From: Chara braunii
Taxonomy: Eukaryota; Streptophyta; Charophyceae; Charales; Characeae
Direction of reading: 5' to 3'
Assembly: GCA_003427395.1 (NCBI GenBank)
Contig: BFEA01000563.1
Coordinates: forward strand, 913,995-946,005
Length of the DNA stretch: 32,011 bases
Position 1 is the stretch's first letter, and each line of letters opens with the position of its first letter. The notes under the pieces were generated by a model that had not been told where the DNA came from, made no database searches, and worked only from the letters and a program-made list of their open reading frames with translations. Of the stretch, positions 9,965 to 21,154 are shown piece by piece. Position numbers and translations under genes: made by a program.

Positions 9965-10159
9965 AACATGTACAAGTGTGAACCGGGAGCAAAAGTTATT
10001 GACTTCATTATTTAGCATTTTGTTTTTAAAGACCTTGTTCAACCAGCCCGGTATAAACATGTATCAGTTTAAACCTGAAGCAAAAATTGTTGACTTCATT
10101 ATTTAACATAAAAATGTTGTTTTTTTTTCTTTAGGGACCTTGTTTAATCAACCCGGTTC
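9965..10159. repeat. Two-copy tandem duplication (about 91 and 104 bp)
   Basis: Copy 1 (9965-10055) and copy 2 (10056-10159) both run AACATGTA...AGCAAAA.TT.TTGACTTCATTATTTA...GACCTTGTT.AA.C.A.CCCGGT. They are diverged. Confidence 0.75.
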
Positions 10160-10594
10160 GTAGTTCGATATTGAAGTAAAAAAGGTTGAGGGTGAGAAAG
10201 GGGTAAGGAAGGAGGGTAGGGCATAACTCCCTTTTTGCATAACATTTTTTTCCTCATATTTTGTCTTGCCGTAATATTTTTGTATGAAGTGTAAGAAATA
10301 ACATTGTACGACACTGATCAATTGAGGAGGGGTGCGGGATGAGGTGGCGTGAGATAAGTAGGGGGGAGAACGCCATAATAATAATATTTTTCGTCATCTT
10401 TCCTTGCCGCTACTTCTCAGCATATTGTTGTAGTCTTTTAATGTTTCAAGAAGTTGTGATGATTATATTAAATTAGAATTGGGTTACCCTCCCTCTGCCA
10501 CATGAGCATTCATCGTAGACTTACATTGCATTCCATTGAGTTACGGTCGGGTTATCCTTCTCCTGCCTCATGGAGATCTGTTATAAGTTTTTAT
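10160..10594. other. No gene recognised
   Basis: A GGTTACCCTCCCTCTGCC-type and a GGTTATCCTTCTCCTGCC-type segment at about 10483 and 10550 form a degenerate direct repeat. Nothing else. Confidence 0.4.
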
Positions 10595-10813
10595 TAACCA
10601 CCATTACTTGGACCACATCGGTCGCGGACCTTCCACGGTAACGCTTTGCATTCTTAGAGGCTCGGGGGAGGGTTGGAAGCGCTATGGGGGAGGAAGGTGG
10701 CGGGCGCAGGGAAAATGCCCGATGGACTCCAGTATGTCCGTTGGATTTCCGTACATGTGGAAACATGCACGTCGCTGTGTGCAATGCCATAAAAAAAAAA
10801 AAAAAAAAAAAAA
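10595..10813 (+). mobile_element. GC-rich poly(A)-tailed insert, probable retroposon
   Basis: About 195 bp of GC-rich sequence in AT-rich surroundings ends in an uninterrupted A23 tail (10791-10813). The shape suggests a SINE or processed retroposon. No clear A/B boxes and no convincing target duplication. Confidence 0.4.
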
Positions 10814-11349
10814 CTTGCAAGAACGTGAAATGAAAAAAGAAAAAACGAAAGAATAAAGGAGAAGTATTGTTGGCAGAGCATTTTCATGATAGCACTTCAA
10901 CATATATATCTGTGTGCAGTTTCACCCTAAAACAAATGACATTTTCATTGTTTTTTTTTTTTTTTCATGGAAGAGAGAATGCTAACATGTTATTGTTCGA
11001 CTTCCCGTGAGAAATAGTGAGCATCAAGTATCTGCCTTAAAATTAATGTTTTATGCACTTTTCCGAGTATGTATCCTCCCTCAATTGTGGAAGTATTCAA
11101 GTTTCTATCATGAATTTGAAGGCACTTGCGTTGCACACGATCTTCTCTCCTTTTCGTTTTTTTTTTTGCTGCAAAAGAAAGAAAAAAAAGAAGAATCTGG
11201 GTTGTATCTCGACTGCCTCAAATGGAAGCACTACCCCGATAATGTATTCTCCCTCAGTTGTGGGCAGATACTCATGAATAGGAAGGAGGACGTGCAATCA
11301 CCTTTTATGTGGTTCTTTTTTTTTTCTTCCAACTAAAGTAAAAATACCA

Positions 11350-11568
11350 GTTTTAGCTCACGTGACTCAAGAAAGAACTTTCTTGAGAATGTATCCTCCC
11401 TGAATCATTGTTATGTACTCATGAAACTGCAGGTCATCGCCTAGAATGTCATTTTTTCTCATTTCCCATGTTGCAATAGAAAAAAAAAAAAGAATCTCGG
11501 CAGTATGTGATTGACGCCCCGTAAGAAACGGGGGGCATTGAAGTTATGTCACTGGTGCAACACCAGGC
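11350..11568. repeat. Artefactual exact duplicate, copy 1
   Basis: Identical over 219 bp to 11607-11825, on the other side of a Nextera junction adaptor. One copy should be removed in a corrected assembly. Confidence 0.95.
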
Positions 11569-11606
11569 CTGTCTCTTATACACATCTAGATGTGTATAAG
11601 AGACAG
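11569..11606. other. Nextera mate-pair junction adaptor (contaminant)
   Basis: CTGTCTCTTATACACATCT is followed directly by its reverse complement, the 38-bp circularisation junction of Tn5-based mate-pair libraries (two mosaic ends). Confidence 0.98.
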
Positions 11607-11825
11607 GTTTTAGCTCACGTGACTCAAGAAAGAACTTTCTTGAGAATGTATCCTCCCTGAATCATTGTTATGTACTCATGAAACTGCAGGTCATCGCCTA
11701 GAATGTCATTTTTTCTCATTTCCCATGTTGCAATAGAAAAAAAAAAAAGAATCTCGGCAGTATGTGATTGACGCCCCGTAAGAAACGGGGGGCATTGAAG
11801 TTATGTCACTGGTGCAACACCAGGC
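11607..11825. repeat. Artefactual exact duplicate, copy 2
   Basis: Exact copy of 11350-11568, including the same A12 run. Confidence 0.95.
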
Positions 11826-12120
11826 AGTCTCACGTATGCACGAGTGAAAACTAATGAGTTACAACCCGTTTTATTCCTCCTGCTGGTAGCAGGTCCAAAA
11901 TATGAGCCGGTACCAGTACCAACCCACAAATATTCCAAATCGATTTCCCCCCACTACAGACTCATAAAAAAACGGCGTGTAGATCAATTTCAGGCTCGAC
12001 ATCAATAGCTGAGCAAAGTACTTGTGACTTAAGTTACACGAAATTACAATTGTTAGTGAGTTACGACTCTCATACCTTACAGACATCCGTTCGCAAACCA
12101 CACTGAAGTATAACATGTAG

Positions 12121-12930
12121 GTTAATATTCACCTGCTGTCGGTAAGTGAATACCAGATGCTAAGAGGGTCGCAACCTTAGACCGAGAGTCGAAGTAGCTT
12201 TGATGAGTTCAAATAAGTGACACACAATCCATCAGAATTGCATCATACTCTAAGCTAAAACATTTTTTTTACTAAGTCATCCTTAGGTATTTTGAAGTTA
12301 CATTTATGTTTATATATTTATTATTATTATTTGGCGAATGTGACATTTTTCAGATATCATTATTGCATTAATCAGCCTTAGGTAATTCATAATTATTTTA
12401 TTACATTCATATAAGTCGATAGGGTTGTGGACCCAATAGATGATGTATTAGCTAACAGGGGACCGTGTCATAGGTTTGGGGTACTTTTCAATCTCAAAAT
12501 CGAAGAAAAAACGAAATATCATATTATCCCTTTATTTAGACGTTCATATGATGATTGTTGCTTTAAGCATAATAAAATTTTATTTATGTATATTAATATG
12601 CACAAAGTTAAATTTATAATATAAAATAATTATATAACAGAAAAAATTATTGTAAAGAATGTTAAATGATGATATTTTACCCTCTTTCCACGTATGTAAG
12701 AGGGTTCTGAGATACCCTAAGCCAATGATTTTTCTCCTCACTCAAAAAACAAACACCTGATTAACTTTTTTTTTTTAATTTAACTTTTATTTTAATTTTA
12801 TTCTCTATAGTGAGAAACCTTTACACACTAATGTTACTAGTGGTCAAGTTAAACCATAAATACATAACCCTTACCAACTTTAGAATAACGGATTAGCCTC
12901 TCCAAAATATTTGGGTTAAGAAAAACCCGG
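12121..12930. other. AT-rich stretch, no gene
   Basis: No supportable frame. The open frame at 12427-12624 has no resemblance to a known family. Confidence 0.45.
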
Positions 12931-12932
12931 TA

Positions 12933-13791
12933 GTGCAACAGTGGAGGAAAACGGTGGACCCTAGAGAAAAGAGCAATGAATTGCAAGATGTTTTGTCTAT
13001 TTATGTTGTGCATATAGGAACACATGTACTTAGAGTAACCGGCGTTCGGGATGGACCGAACGCCCGAACCCGAACGCCCAAACGTATGGGACCCCTTGGG
13101 GATGCGTTTGGTCGTTCGGGAAAAAAAAAAAAACAATCAAAAAAATATAAAAAACAAATATGTTATGAAGAAAAATAAATTAAAATAGATTTGCCTGAAC
13201 ATTATATCCAAATCAATAAAATACGAAAAATAAATAATAATAATAATAAAATAAATAAATAAATAAATTTAGTGAGTGTGCGAGCAAGTTTTCGACACCG
13301 CCGTCTTTCGCGATTTTCCTTTTTTTTTTGCATAGCTAAATGTCCTGAAAATTTACAGATGTGTACTTCACATAATGCAAAACCCACTAAAAAAGTTTCA
13401 AAAAATAATAAATTGTTTAGAGCCCGAACTAAAGTGAAAACGAAAAGTAAAAAGTGAAAAACAACGTGGGCGAGCACGTTTTGGCATCGCCATGTTTGGC
13501 GATTTTTAATTCTGATTTGGCTGAGCCAATTGACTTGAAAATTTATAGGCATGTACCTCACGTCATACAGAACTCACAAAAAAAATCAGAAAAAAAAAAA
13601 AAAAATTTAGGCCCAGAAATAATTTTTAGTAGGGGTCGAACGCCGTCGGGTTCGGACCCCGTACGGGACCTTGAACGCCCGTACGGATGGAGATCTGTCT
13701 GCGGACCTCCGTACCTATGGGCTGGTGACCCTGCATGAAATAGTGCAAAAGGTGCAGAACGCATTGCTTCGCTGACATTAAAAAAAAAAAA
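12933..13791 (+). mobile_element. Poly(A)-tailed retroposon copy, interrupted by a family 1 element
   Basis: The 5' part 12933-13030 (GTGCAACAGTGGAGG to ACACATGTACT) and the 3' part 13743-13791 (GTGCAAAAGGTGCAGAACGC to an A12 tail) together match the uninterrupted copy at 13804-14015. Between them sits the inverted family 1 element. The 3' end GACATT plus poly(A) marks it as a retroposed SINE-like or LINE 3'-end sequence. Confidence 0.75.
13033..13731 (-). mobile_element. Family 1 element, copy B (inverted)
   Basis: On the minus strand it starts GGGTCACCAGCCC and ends CGCCGGTTACTC, matching the GGGTNACC termini of the family. It has two internal related segments, each ending in GGCGATGCCAAAACGTGCTCG or GGCGGTGTCGAAAACTTGCTCG-like sequence. 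The flanking triplets (TTA on one side, TGC on the other) do not match, so the target duplication is lost or the ends are altered. Confidence 0.7.
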
Positions 13792-13803
13792 CGGACGAGC
13801 CTC

Positions 13804-13936
13804 GTGCAACAGTGGAGGATATGGTGGACCCTCGGAAAAAGAGCAAATGGATTGCAAGATGTTTTGTTTATTTATGTTGTGAATATAGGAACACATGTAC
13901 TAATGCAAAAGATGCAGAATGCATCGTTTCACTAAC

Positions 13937-13995
<59 letters not shown>

Positions 13996-14015
13996 NAAAA
14001 AAAAAAAAAAAAAAA
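13804..14015 (+). mobile_element. Poly(A)-tailed retroposon copy, uninterrupted
   Basis: Starts GTGCAACAGTGGAGG, passes through ACACATGTACTAATGCAAAAG without interruption, and ends CTAACATT followed by an A tail of about 75 containing one N at 13996. About 85% similar to the interrupted copy just upstream, which gives the pre-insertion site. Tail length is unreliable in short-read assembly. Confidence 0.75.
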
Positions 14016-14039
14016 CGAGAGATATTATTAGTACGTCCG

Positions 14040-15030
14040 TAAATGTATAAAAGTGCAATTGCGGTTTGGTCTAAATGGACTTGAAGGGAACCGCGTTTAG
14101 TGGTTAGCATAAAATAATTATACATATTTATATTTTTTATAAAATCACTCCCAACCTCTTCCCGTGAGAAGCAGACACAAATTATATTATAATTTTAACA
14201 TGCTGTTTTTTTTTTCCTTGTTTTTTTACTAAGCTCTGAATGCGATTGTTTTACAAGTTCAACTTCATTCAAACCTCGCCACAAAGGCAACATTCAGAAA
14301 TATGCTAACGTGTGTATGGTTGTTGGTTTTCGGGGTATATTCTAACTAATACGTTTATGAATGTATAAGGTTGCAATTATGGTCATACATGATTGAACCA
14401 GTAGACACTCACATTTATAGCTTAGTATAAATAATGTATTTTTATGTTTTTTCACATGGTACTCTCTGCCCCCTCGTCACGAGAGGCAATAAGGAATCAT
14501 ATCAAAATTTCAACCGATTGATTTTTTTGTATTTCGTTTATTTGTTTGCTTCTTTAGTAGGTTCTCGACGTTATTGTCTTTTTTGTTTATCCAGACCTTA
14601 TTGTAAGGGAATAATCCAAGAACTTGTTCGCGTTAGTATGTTTGTTGGTTTCTATGGCATACCCCCACTATTATTTTCTTAATGTAACTAACGACATTAC
14701 GGGTCACGTGTGGATAACCCGGAGGCAATCACGTCCAAAGCTTATTATAAATAGTTCTTTCATCTTCATGCTATTTCTCAAGTCACTCTCTACCCCATTG
14801 TTGTGAAAGGCATGAAGGAATCAACTTATAATCATACTATTTTCCTAAATGTATCTGATAATAATTGCAGTCAGGCGTGATGTGGTATATGAGGGAAAAA
14901 TTAAATAACAACGACTTTTTTTTCGTTCCATCTGCTAGCAGCATGTCCAACAACTTCGTTTCCGACAGACCGATATCCGTACCACTTTGAATTTTCAGAG
15001 TTGTGGTACTCATTGCTTCCAAGTTTGATA
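14040..15030. repeat. Divergent ~320-bp tandem repeat
   Basis: Unit starts of the type AATGTATAA..TGCAATT..GG occur at about 14040, 14357, 14681 and, weaker, 14848. Within units, a TATA-like TTAGTATAAATAATG or TTATTATAAATAGTT is followed about 55-60 bp later by CTCT(G/A)CCCC...GAGAGGCAATAAGGAATC or a related string. Units are strongly diverged, so the array is old. Related to the region at 10980-12120. Confidence 0.65.
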
Positions 15031-16290
15031 AAATCTAAATTAGGATTATACATTTGGCCTTCGATGTATAAATGTTTAAGGAATCGTGAGGGGGGTTAAT
15101 GACTTTATGACACGCCACTTGAAAATTCTTTAAACTCAAATGCAGCTCGAAAGCTTAAAATAAAGAGGATTTCGTACGAACTTATTTCTTTGTTTAGCCC
15201 AACTATTGAAATTAGTCTCGTTCCACACCACTACACTACATTTAGAACTCAAGCGCGACACTATTCCACAACGCACTAGAGTTGTATTGATCACCTTCCC
15301 ATCGCGATTGAGCTTCTCGTATTTTTAGTGAGTAGCAAAACTGGATATCAAGGTACCTTTCATTTATCTGTATATGCAAACTGAGTAATGATAGCCACAT
15401 TAAAACAAATACTTTAGAACTCTACACAAAACATTTTTGGGGGGAAAATATATATAAAAAGCAAGTATATTCTTGGGCTACAGGCGAGCCGCTCGGGTCA
15501 TGCTCGCTTGTGCAACGACCAGTAAAAGGCAAAAAAAAAAAAAAAACCACTACATAATGCAATTCGAATCATTTACTCAAGGAATTGGTTATGGGTCATC
15601 GAAAAAAAAGTGTTGGTCAAACTTGCTATATTTAGGTTTTTGCGTACGACAAAGAAAAACAACTTCTTTTTTTTTTAGAACATAATTAGTCGAGTATGCA
15701 ATCCAATGTCTCTTCTTGCGTGGCTCGCTAAAATTAGGCCCTCAACTTTATGCACTTCGTGTCCTTAGGTTGTTTGGAAGTCCACAAATTTTGCCTCAAA
15801 GTCACATTATTTTTTTTATTATCAAACTTTATACATATAATATATATATATATATATGTATAGATATATCAAATGAAATGATTCGATAAATCTTAGGCAT
15901 AGAGGGCGCAAAGGACAACAAACGAGGGGTTGTGACAAACAATTTCGTCGGAGTTTCACTGAATCATCAAGAGGTTGAACCCTCAATATTCTTCATAATC
16001 CCTTAACTGATTACACTGTAAGTAATAACTCACCTTAACCCCGGTTGTTGTTAAGCATCAACGACTGTTCGGCAATTGATACTCTAAGGAGGACATCAAT
16101 CACTGCCCTCAAGATATCTGTGATGAAAATCAAAGTAGACTATCACTCACCCATACCATATGAAAAACTTCACTTTTTCGCTTCACACCCCATCGCGAGT
16201 CAATAAAGCACCCACGAAACAAAGAAAGGTCTATCACAGCTAGAAAATACACTTCAAATACGCTACTAAGATACATATATATATATATAT
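15031..16290. other. No gene; contains a dispersed repeat segment
   Basis: The stretch 15940-16045 (TTTCGTCGGAGTTTCACTGA, then AGAGGTTGAACCC, then TAATAACTCACC) is similar to 1256-1340 (TTTCGTCAGACTTTCACCGA, AGGAGGTTGAACC, ATAACGACTCACC), so it belongs to a dispersed family. AT repeats lie at 15838-15857 and 16268-16293. A short A15-tailed segment (15470-15546) may be a retroposon scrap. Confidence 0.5.
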
Positions 16291-16295
16291 ATACA

Positions 16296-16760
16296 TGGTT
16301 ACCAAGCCGAACGTTTGGGGCCCCCCGGGCTGACCTCCGAACGTTCGTGCGCGGAGGGTCTCGTTCAGCGGCCAAACATGAAGGGGTTCGGCCCCCGCAA
16401 AAAAATATTTTGGGGGCTAAAAATATTTTTTTTGTTGATTTTTTTTCTCTAAGTTCTTTAGGATGTGTGCTACACGCACATTTTCAAGGCATTATGCCAA
16501 GCCAAAAAAAAATAAAAATCCTCAAAGATGGCGGTGTTAAAATGTGCTCGGCTACTCATTTGTTGTTGTTTTTTTTACTTCTCACTTTTTGTTGTGATTT
16601 TATTTTGATGCCTGAAATATTTTATTATTTTTTAAAAAAATTTGCATGAGTTTTTTATTATATGAAGTACACATATGTCAAGTTGCAGGGCATTTGGCTA
16701 TGCAATTTTTTTTTTTTTTAAATCGCCAAAGATGGCGGTGCCGAAAATAGGCTTTCGCAC

Positions 16761-16830
<70 letters not shown>

Positions 16831-17094
16831 TTTTGTTTTTTAAATTTTTTTTCCTTCTTTTTTTTTTTTTTTTTTTTTTTTTCTTATTAGTATTTACTTT
16901 TCTTTTTTTTTTTTTTTTCAAATTTTGTAAGAAATTTGGATGTATTGCTCAAACAAATGTTGTTTAGTTTATTTTTATGCATAACATATATTTTTTTGCA
17001 AAGTTTTTTTAGTTTTTTTTTTCATATCTGCGTTTGGCTCGGGCCGAACGCATTCCCAAGGGGTCCTGTACGTTCGGGCGTTTGACCCGTCCCG
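16296..17094 (+). mobile_element. Family 1 element, copy C, tail fused to another copy
   Basis: Starts GGTTACCAAGCCGAACG and keeps the family order: GGGGTTCGGCCCCCGC, two internal segments ending GATGGCGGTG, long T runs (16765-16880), TATGCATAACATATA, then the GC-rich tail GAACGCATTCCCAAGGGG. Instead of ending in GGTNACCC it runs into an inverted family 1 tail. Confidence 0.65.
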
Positions 17095-17240
17095 AACGCC
17101 CGAACCCGAATGCCCGAACGGACGGGACCCCTTAGGGATGCGTTCGGTCATTCGAGTCGAACGCGGGGGGGGAAAAAAAAATCTAAAAAAAAAAATGTTA
17201 TGGAGAAAAATAAAATAAACAACATTTAAACTTTGAGATT
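17095..17240 (-). mobile_element. Family 1 partial copy, tail-to-tail with copy C
   Basis: The reverse complement carries GAACGCATCCCTAAGGGGTC and the AT-rich ATTTTTCTCCATAACAT block of the family. With 17040-17094 it forms a long imperfect palindrome centred near 17095. Confidence 0.65.
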
Positions 17241-17790
17241 GCAGAAAGTACACAAGCAAAAATAAAGACAAAAACTCATGTAAAGCGAAAATCAAGACAA
17301 ACGCTCATGTACATTCACGTACAAGGTACAAAAATACACAAGTACAAAGATGATTGCACGTTGGTTGGGATATGGCTCCCCGACCGGTTTCAACCGCAAC
17401 CACATGGTCATCCTCAGGGGGTTCCACCGTACTCCTCCCTTCGTTAAGATCCGTCATTCCGCCAAACCCACCTCCGTCGTTGGCGTACCGAGCATCTCCG
17501 AAAACACTGAGAAGTCGTCAGCGTTGGACCCGAAAAAGACCAAAGGTCAATCAATCATGCCTAATATAGTCTCCTAACTCGATTACCCCTTCTTTACTTA
17601 CTGTAATCACAATTAGACCCTCGCACTTGCCTGTACCACTCGGTCGTCATTACCACCAGGTCGCCAATACAAACTAAACATGGTCGCGTCCATTTACCCC
17701 CTGGTACCTCGTCCGAAAAAATATATATTTTTTTAAAGAAAAAAAATTGAAAGAAAAAGAGAAATACCAACGAGAAAACAACAGAAGTAA
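17241..17790. other. Unassigned, GC-richer island at 17350-17580
   Basis: Two overlapping plus-strand frames (from 17350 and 17354) cross the island. Neither resembles a known family. It may be a retroelement or exon scrap. Confidence 0.35.
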
Positions 17791-17791
17791 A

Positions 17792-18166
17792 ATGAAGAAC
17801 GGACCACAAGGGTCCAGTGTTCGATCTTATTTGTCTGCACTCAGACCTGGGGTCCATGCATTCCAATGTATTATAACCCCCTGACCGTGCATTTAACTGC
17901 ATAAGAACGAAGAAAGCACCCCACAGGTCCAGTGTTCGATCCTATTTTCCCATGCTCAGACCCCGTACACCCTGTCTCTTCTTACTACACTATAACACCC
18001 TCTCTCCTCATACTTCACGATAACACCCTGTCTGTGTGTTCAACTGCACAAAAATGAAGAAAGCACCCCACAGGTCGAGTGTTCAATCCTACTTGCCCAC
18101 ACCTAGACCTCGAGCACCCTGTCCCTTCAGACTACACTATGACACCCTGTCTGTGCATATCCACTT
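17792..18166. repeat. Three-unit tandem array (about 115-147 bp units)
   Basis: Units start at about 17792, 17907 and 18054 with AATGAAGAAAGCACCCCACA and continue CAGGTCCAGTGTTCGATCCT, CTCAGACC and ATAACACCCTGTCTGTG. Unit 2 has an internal duplication of the TACACTATAACACCCT part. GTGTTCGATCC is B-box-like but no matching A box was found. Confidence 0.75.
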
Positions 18167-18241
18167 TCAGAGGTTATCATCCAAGTAAACATTAGTAGTC
18201 ATTTAAAATTTAAAAAAAATACAAATATTAATAAAAAAATA

Positions 18242-18411
18242 CTAGGCAGAAAAAAAAACTGAATAACTTTTGTCTCAAGGTCACATCGAAATTATTTACC
18301 AAATTTAAAATAATAAGTTAAATTAAAAAATATTTTTTGTCTTTTTAATTTTTAATTTCTTATTGGTCCGACCGGGCAAGTGGACCCGGACCACTCTGGT
18401 AGCCTAGAAAA
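18242..18411 (+). mobile_element. Family 2 element
   Basis: Starts CTAGGCAGAAAA and ends GGTAGCCTAG, with the family blocks CTCAAGGTCACAT, TTTACCAAATTTAAAATAA and GGACCACTCTGGTAGCC. Non-coding. Confidence 0.65.
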
Positions 18412-19459
18412 AATATGAATTAAATTGTTACCCTTTAACAATCCGTATAGTTAATCCGACAAAAACGTTGTGCTACCTTGACTTTTTTAAAGAGTGGGGA
18501 AATTTTGTAGTGCATATATAGCATAATCAGGGCAAATTTGACCAAATTTTTAATCCTCTCCACAAGGTTACTACAAAATTTTAGAAAAAAGTGAGAGCAC
18601 ATACTATTAAGTTGTTTCAGTCCCTCTAATCAATTTTTATTTTTTCTCCGCACTTACAGCGCTGCTAGCCGAACAAGGGCACTGCACCCTTCTTTTTCTA
18701 TGGGGGAGAGTGTAAGGTTAGGTGGAATAAAAAACAAATGTAGTATTTTTTTATCAGGTTGAGTTACGAGTGTCGTGTATTGATGTGGGACAAGCCCCAA
18801 TAGCTGGTGACATACTTGAATCTTAGGCGTGGTCAAAATGCCACCGAATGAATTTCCCTTCGGAAGCAAGGTTAGGGTGATGTGGAATGGTGTCGCATTC
18901 GTTTTGAATAAAAATATGTTTGTTTTCTATCTTTATTTCTTTGGCCCTTTCCCTGATTTTTTTTCCACCCTATTCAAACACACACACAAGCTTTAGTAAA
19001 CGGAGGACTAAAGTTGTAAACAAAGAAAGAGAGAGGGAAAAAAAAAAAAAAAAAGTCGATTTCATCCGTTGATCACGGCTACTCCTGATTGGACAGCAAT
19101 GGTCATGGTCATCCACTGGGGACTGCATCCACCACACATACAGTCTGTGTTGAACGACAAGAAAGCCACTTGCGTGGATTCGATGCCGACCGTCCGTTCA
19201 ATTCGGCACAGGATAACAACCACCATTCACGAGCTCATGCAACCAGTCGCTTACGAAAGACCAACGTGATATGGACCAAGGTGGAAAAGAAAATAACAGG
19301 AAAAAAAAGCAGAATATACGACCATAAACGATCCGTCGTATGGTAGGCAAACACTGATGTTCATTATCCTTTACTGCAGTGGAGGCAAAAAATAAAAAAT
19401 AGGAATCAGTACATGTACTAAAAAAATAACAATGAAAAAGTACCACCATCGACACTGGC
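18412..19459. other. No gene recognised
   Basis: Contains an AATTTTGTAGT/ACTACAAAATTTT dyad (18509-18576). A segment GTAGTGCATATATAGCATAATCAGG resembles 6444-6470. Open frames at 19069-19346 have no family resemblance. Confidence 0.4.
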
Positions 19460-20792
19460 TTGATAATTTTTTTATTTTTTTTTGTTAAAATATTTTTGTT
19501 CTTTACTTATTATAAACAATTCAAATTGAGGTTGGGAATCCCACACTTTTACCTGAAGTTATGTTGGCAACATCGATCGATTTAGCTCGCCTGACAGCCC
19601 AACCTGACAGAGAAAAACATTGTTGAATATACAAAGTGTTCCTAATTCAAACAAATTTATGGTTGATATGAGAACTTTATTGCAAGTTCGAACCAAACAC
19701 TGCTAAAATAAAGTTGATGGTTACCTTCAAGTGACCAGATGAATGTCCACCCTAATCTACATACTACTACGTATTGAGCTACCAACCAACATTTTATTAA
19801 GCTCCTATTAATTACACCCTCATCTCAATGAACTGTTCTGACTACAACCATGTGGACAAGACTAACTTTTTATTCAAGTCGATCGTTGCCATTCGATTTT
19901 TCTTTCTCCATGACCTCATGAACCACAATATGGTTTGGGACCTACTTTGCTCTTGCCTCGCCAACACCTTTTTCCTTAAATCTACCACTATCATATAACG
20001 GAACATTAACTTCATGCCCCACTTCAACTCCCCGTCTAATAAATATTTTTTTTTCTTAACAGAATTGCGTTCCTCTCCCTCCAAATCCACCATATTGCCA
20101 CTACCTACAGAGCCACCGCGACATATCCCCACCCTTTCAAACTATTGTATGATAGTGAAGGATCCAACTTGGTCGTTAGGGCCTATCTGAGGTTTTATAC
20201 CACCTCGTCTTGCCCCCGATTTACTTACAGTGGTGGGTCCACCATTTATAGATGCATGTAGATAAGGGGCACTCACCCCATAAATGGCATGTTGACTTTA
20301 AGCTTCGATCGTACCTTGAACATATAGTATCCACTTTCATGTCACGTGTAAATAGACTCCCGCGTCCAAGGGGATTGCGTGTACTACCAACCATACTATT
20401 GAGGAGCATTTCGTACTTGGTAATCTTTTGCATACTTTATATAACTCCTTGTAGTACTTAGCATCCAGAGGTAATCCGTTTGGAAAAAAAAGGTAGACAG
20501 TTTTAATTTTCGTAGGCGTATTGCCGCGTAGTCACGGTCGTTGAATGCTCATTCCCAGAGAGGAGGAATATGTTTATAGCTCTAGACGATCGGATTTGGG
20601 GCCATCCATATAGATTGACGTCCAACCGCATCCTTCTCACCGACATACCTCCCAAGCATAAAACTGATTGTATCGCTCCTCCTTTCGGAAACTGTAACGA
20701 TACTCTAATCTCCTCGATTATACAGGAGTTCGATATGTTAGCTTCTTATATTCCAACACCTCGCATTGGAGACCATGATATTGAGTCCTTAC

Positions 20793-21154
20793 CTAGACTT
20801 CGACTGAGCTTTCCATTGGGTCAGACATCTTGAATAATTCTTGAGTTTTATTATCGACTGTCAGCACCGATCGGAACCAGGCGCTCCTTTGGACCCCTCT
20901 TGTACTCGACAAAGCCACCCATTCCGGAGGAATTGAGTGAAGAATCTCCTTCAATCTTTGTTCCACATACCATAATCGTTCCAACCTCCTACGAAGTGCA
21001 TAAGGGGACTGCCAACACTGCTCGAATCATCCACACTCACAATCCCCCGTTCAATCTAAGGTATGTCAAACTTCCTCTTGTCAGTTAAGGCCTCAAAACA
21101 TTCTGCATCTGCCTTTTTAATCCATTTGTTGTCGAAAATTAGTTGTCCTGGAAC
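20793..21154 (-). pseudogene. LINE ORF2 distal C-terminal remnants
   Basis: From 21154 to 21055 the minus strand reads GQLIFDNKWIKK and DAECFEALTDKRKFDIP before a stop. From 20984 it reads RLWYVEQRLKEILHSIPPEW. Plant and algal LINEs commonly have a basic NKWI-type segment and a following IPPEW-type helix after the reverse transcriptase, so order and spacing fit, although frames shift. The assignment depends on the neighbouring reverse transcriptase remnants on the same strand. Confidence 0.5.

Larger units (their letters stand above)
10980..12120. repeat. Divergent tandem repeat region, family shared with 14040-15030
   Basis: The motif ATGTATCCTCCCTCAATTG or a variant recurs at 11067, 11239 and 11385. 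A GCTGCAAAAGAAAGAAAAAA-type block recurs at about 11168 and 11473. The segment around 11870-11920 (CCTCCTGCTGGTAGCAGGTCC) is similar to 14927-14955 (CCATCTGCTAGCAGCATGTCC), and CCCCGTAAGAAACGGGGGGC resembles CCCCCTCGTCACGAGAGGC at 14470, so the two regions share a repeat family. Length here is inflated by the assembly duplication at 11350-11825. Confidence 0.6.

Noticed and set aside
11350-11825. Duplication as a recent tandem duplication or transposition with long terminal repeats
   Set aside because: The sequence between copies is exactly a commercial mate-pair junction adaptor, so it is technical.
13812-14125. Poly-Lys and poly-Phe open frames
   Set aside because: They translate the long A run (containing an N) of a retroposon tail.
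16675-16890. Phe-rich membrane-like protein
   Set aside because: The hydrophobic stretch comes from T runs inside a non-coding family 1 element.
20570-21088. Plus-strand proteins in the LINE region
   Set aside because: They are antisense shadows; the minus strand carries recognisable LINE blocks in the right order.
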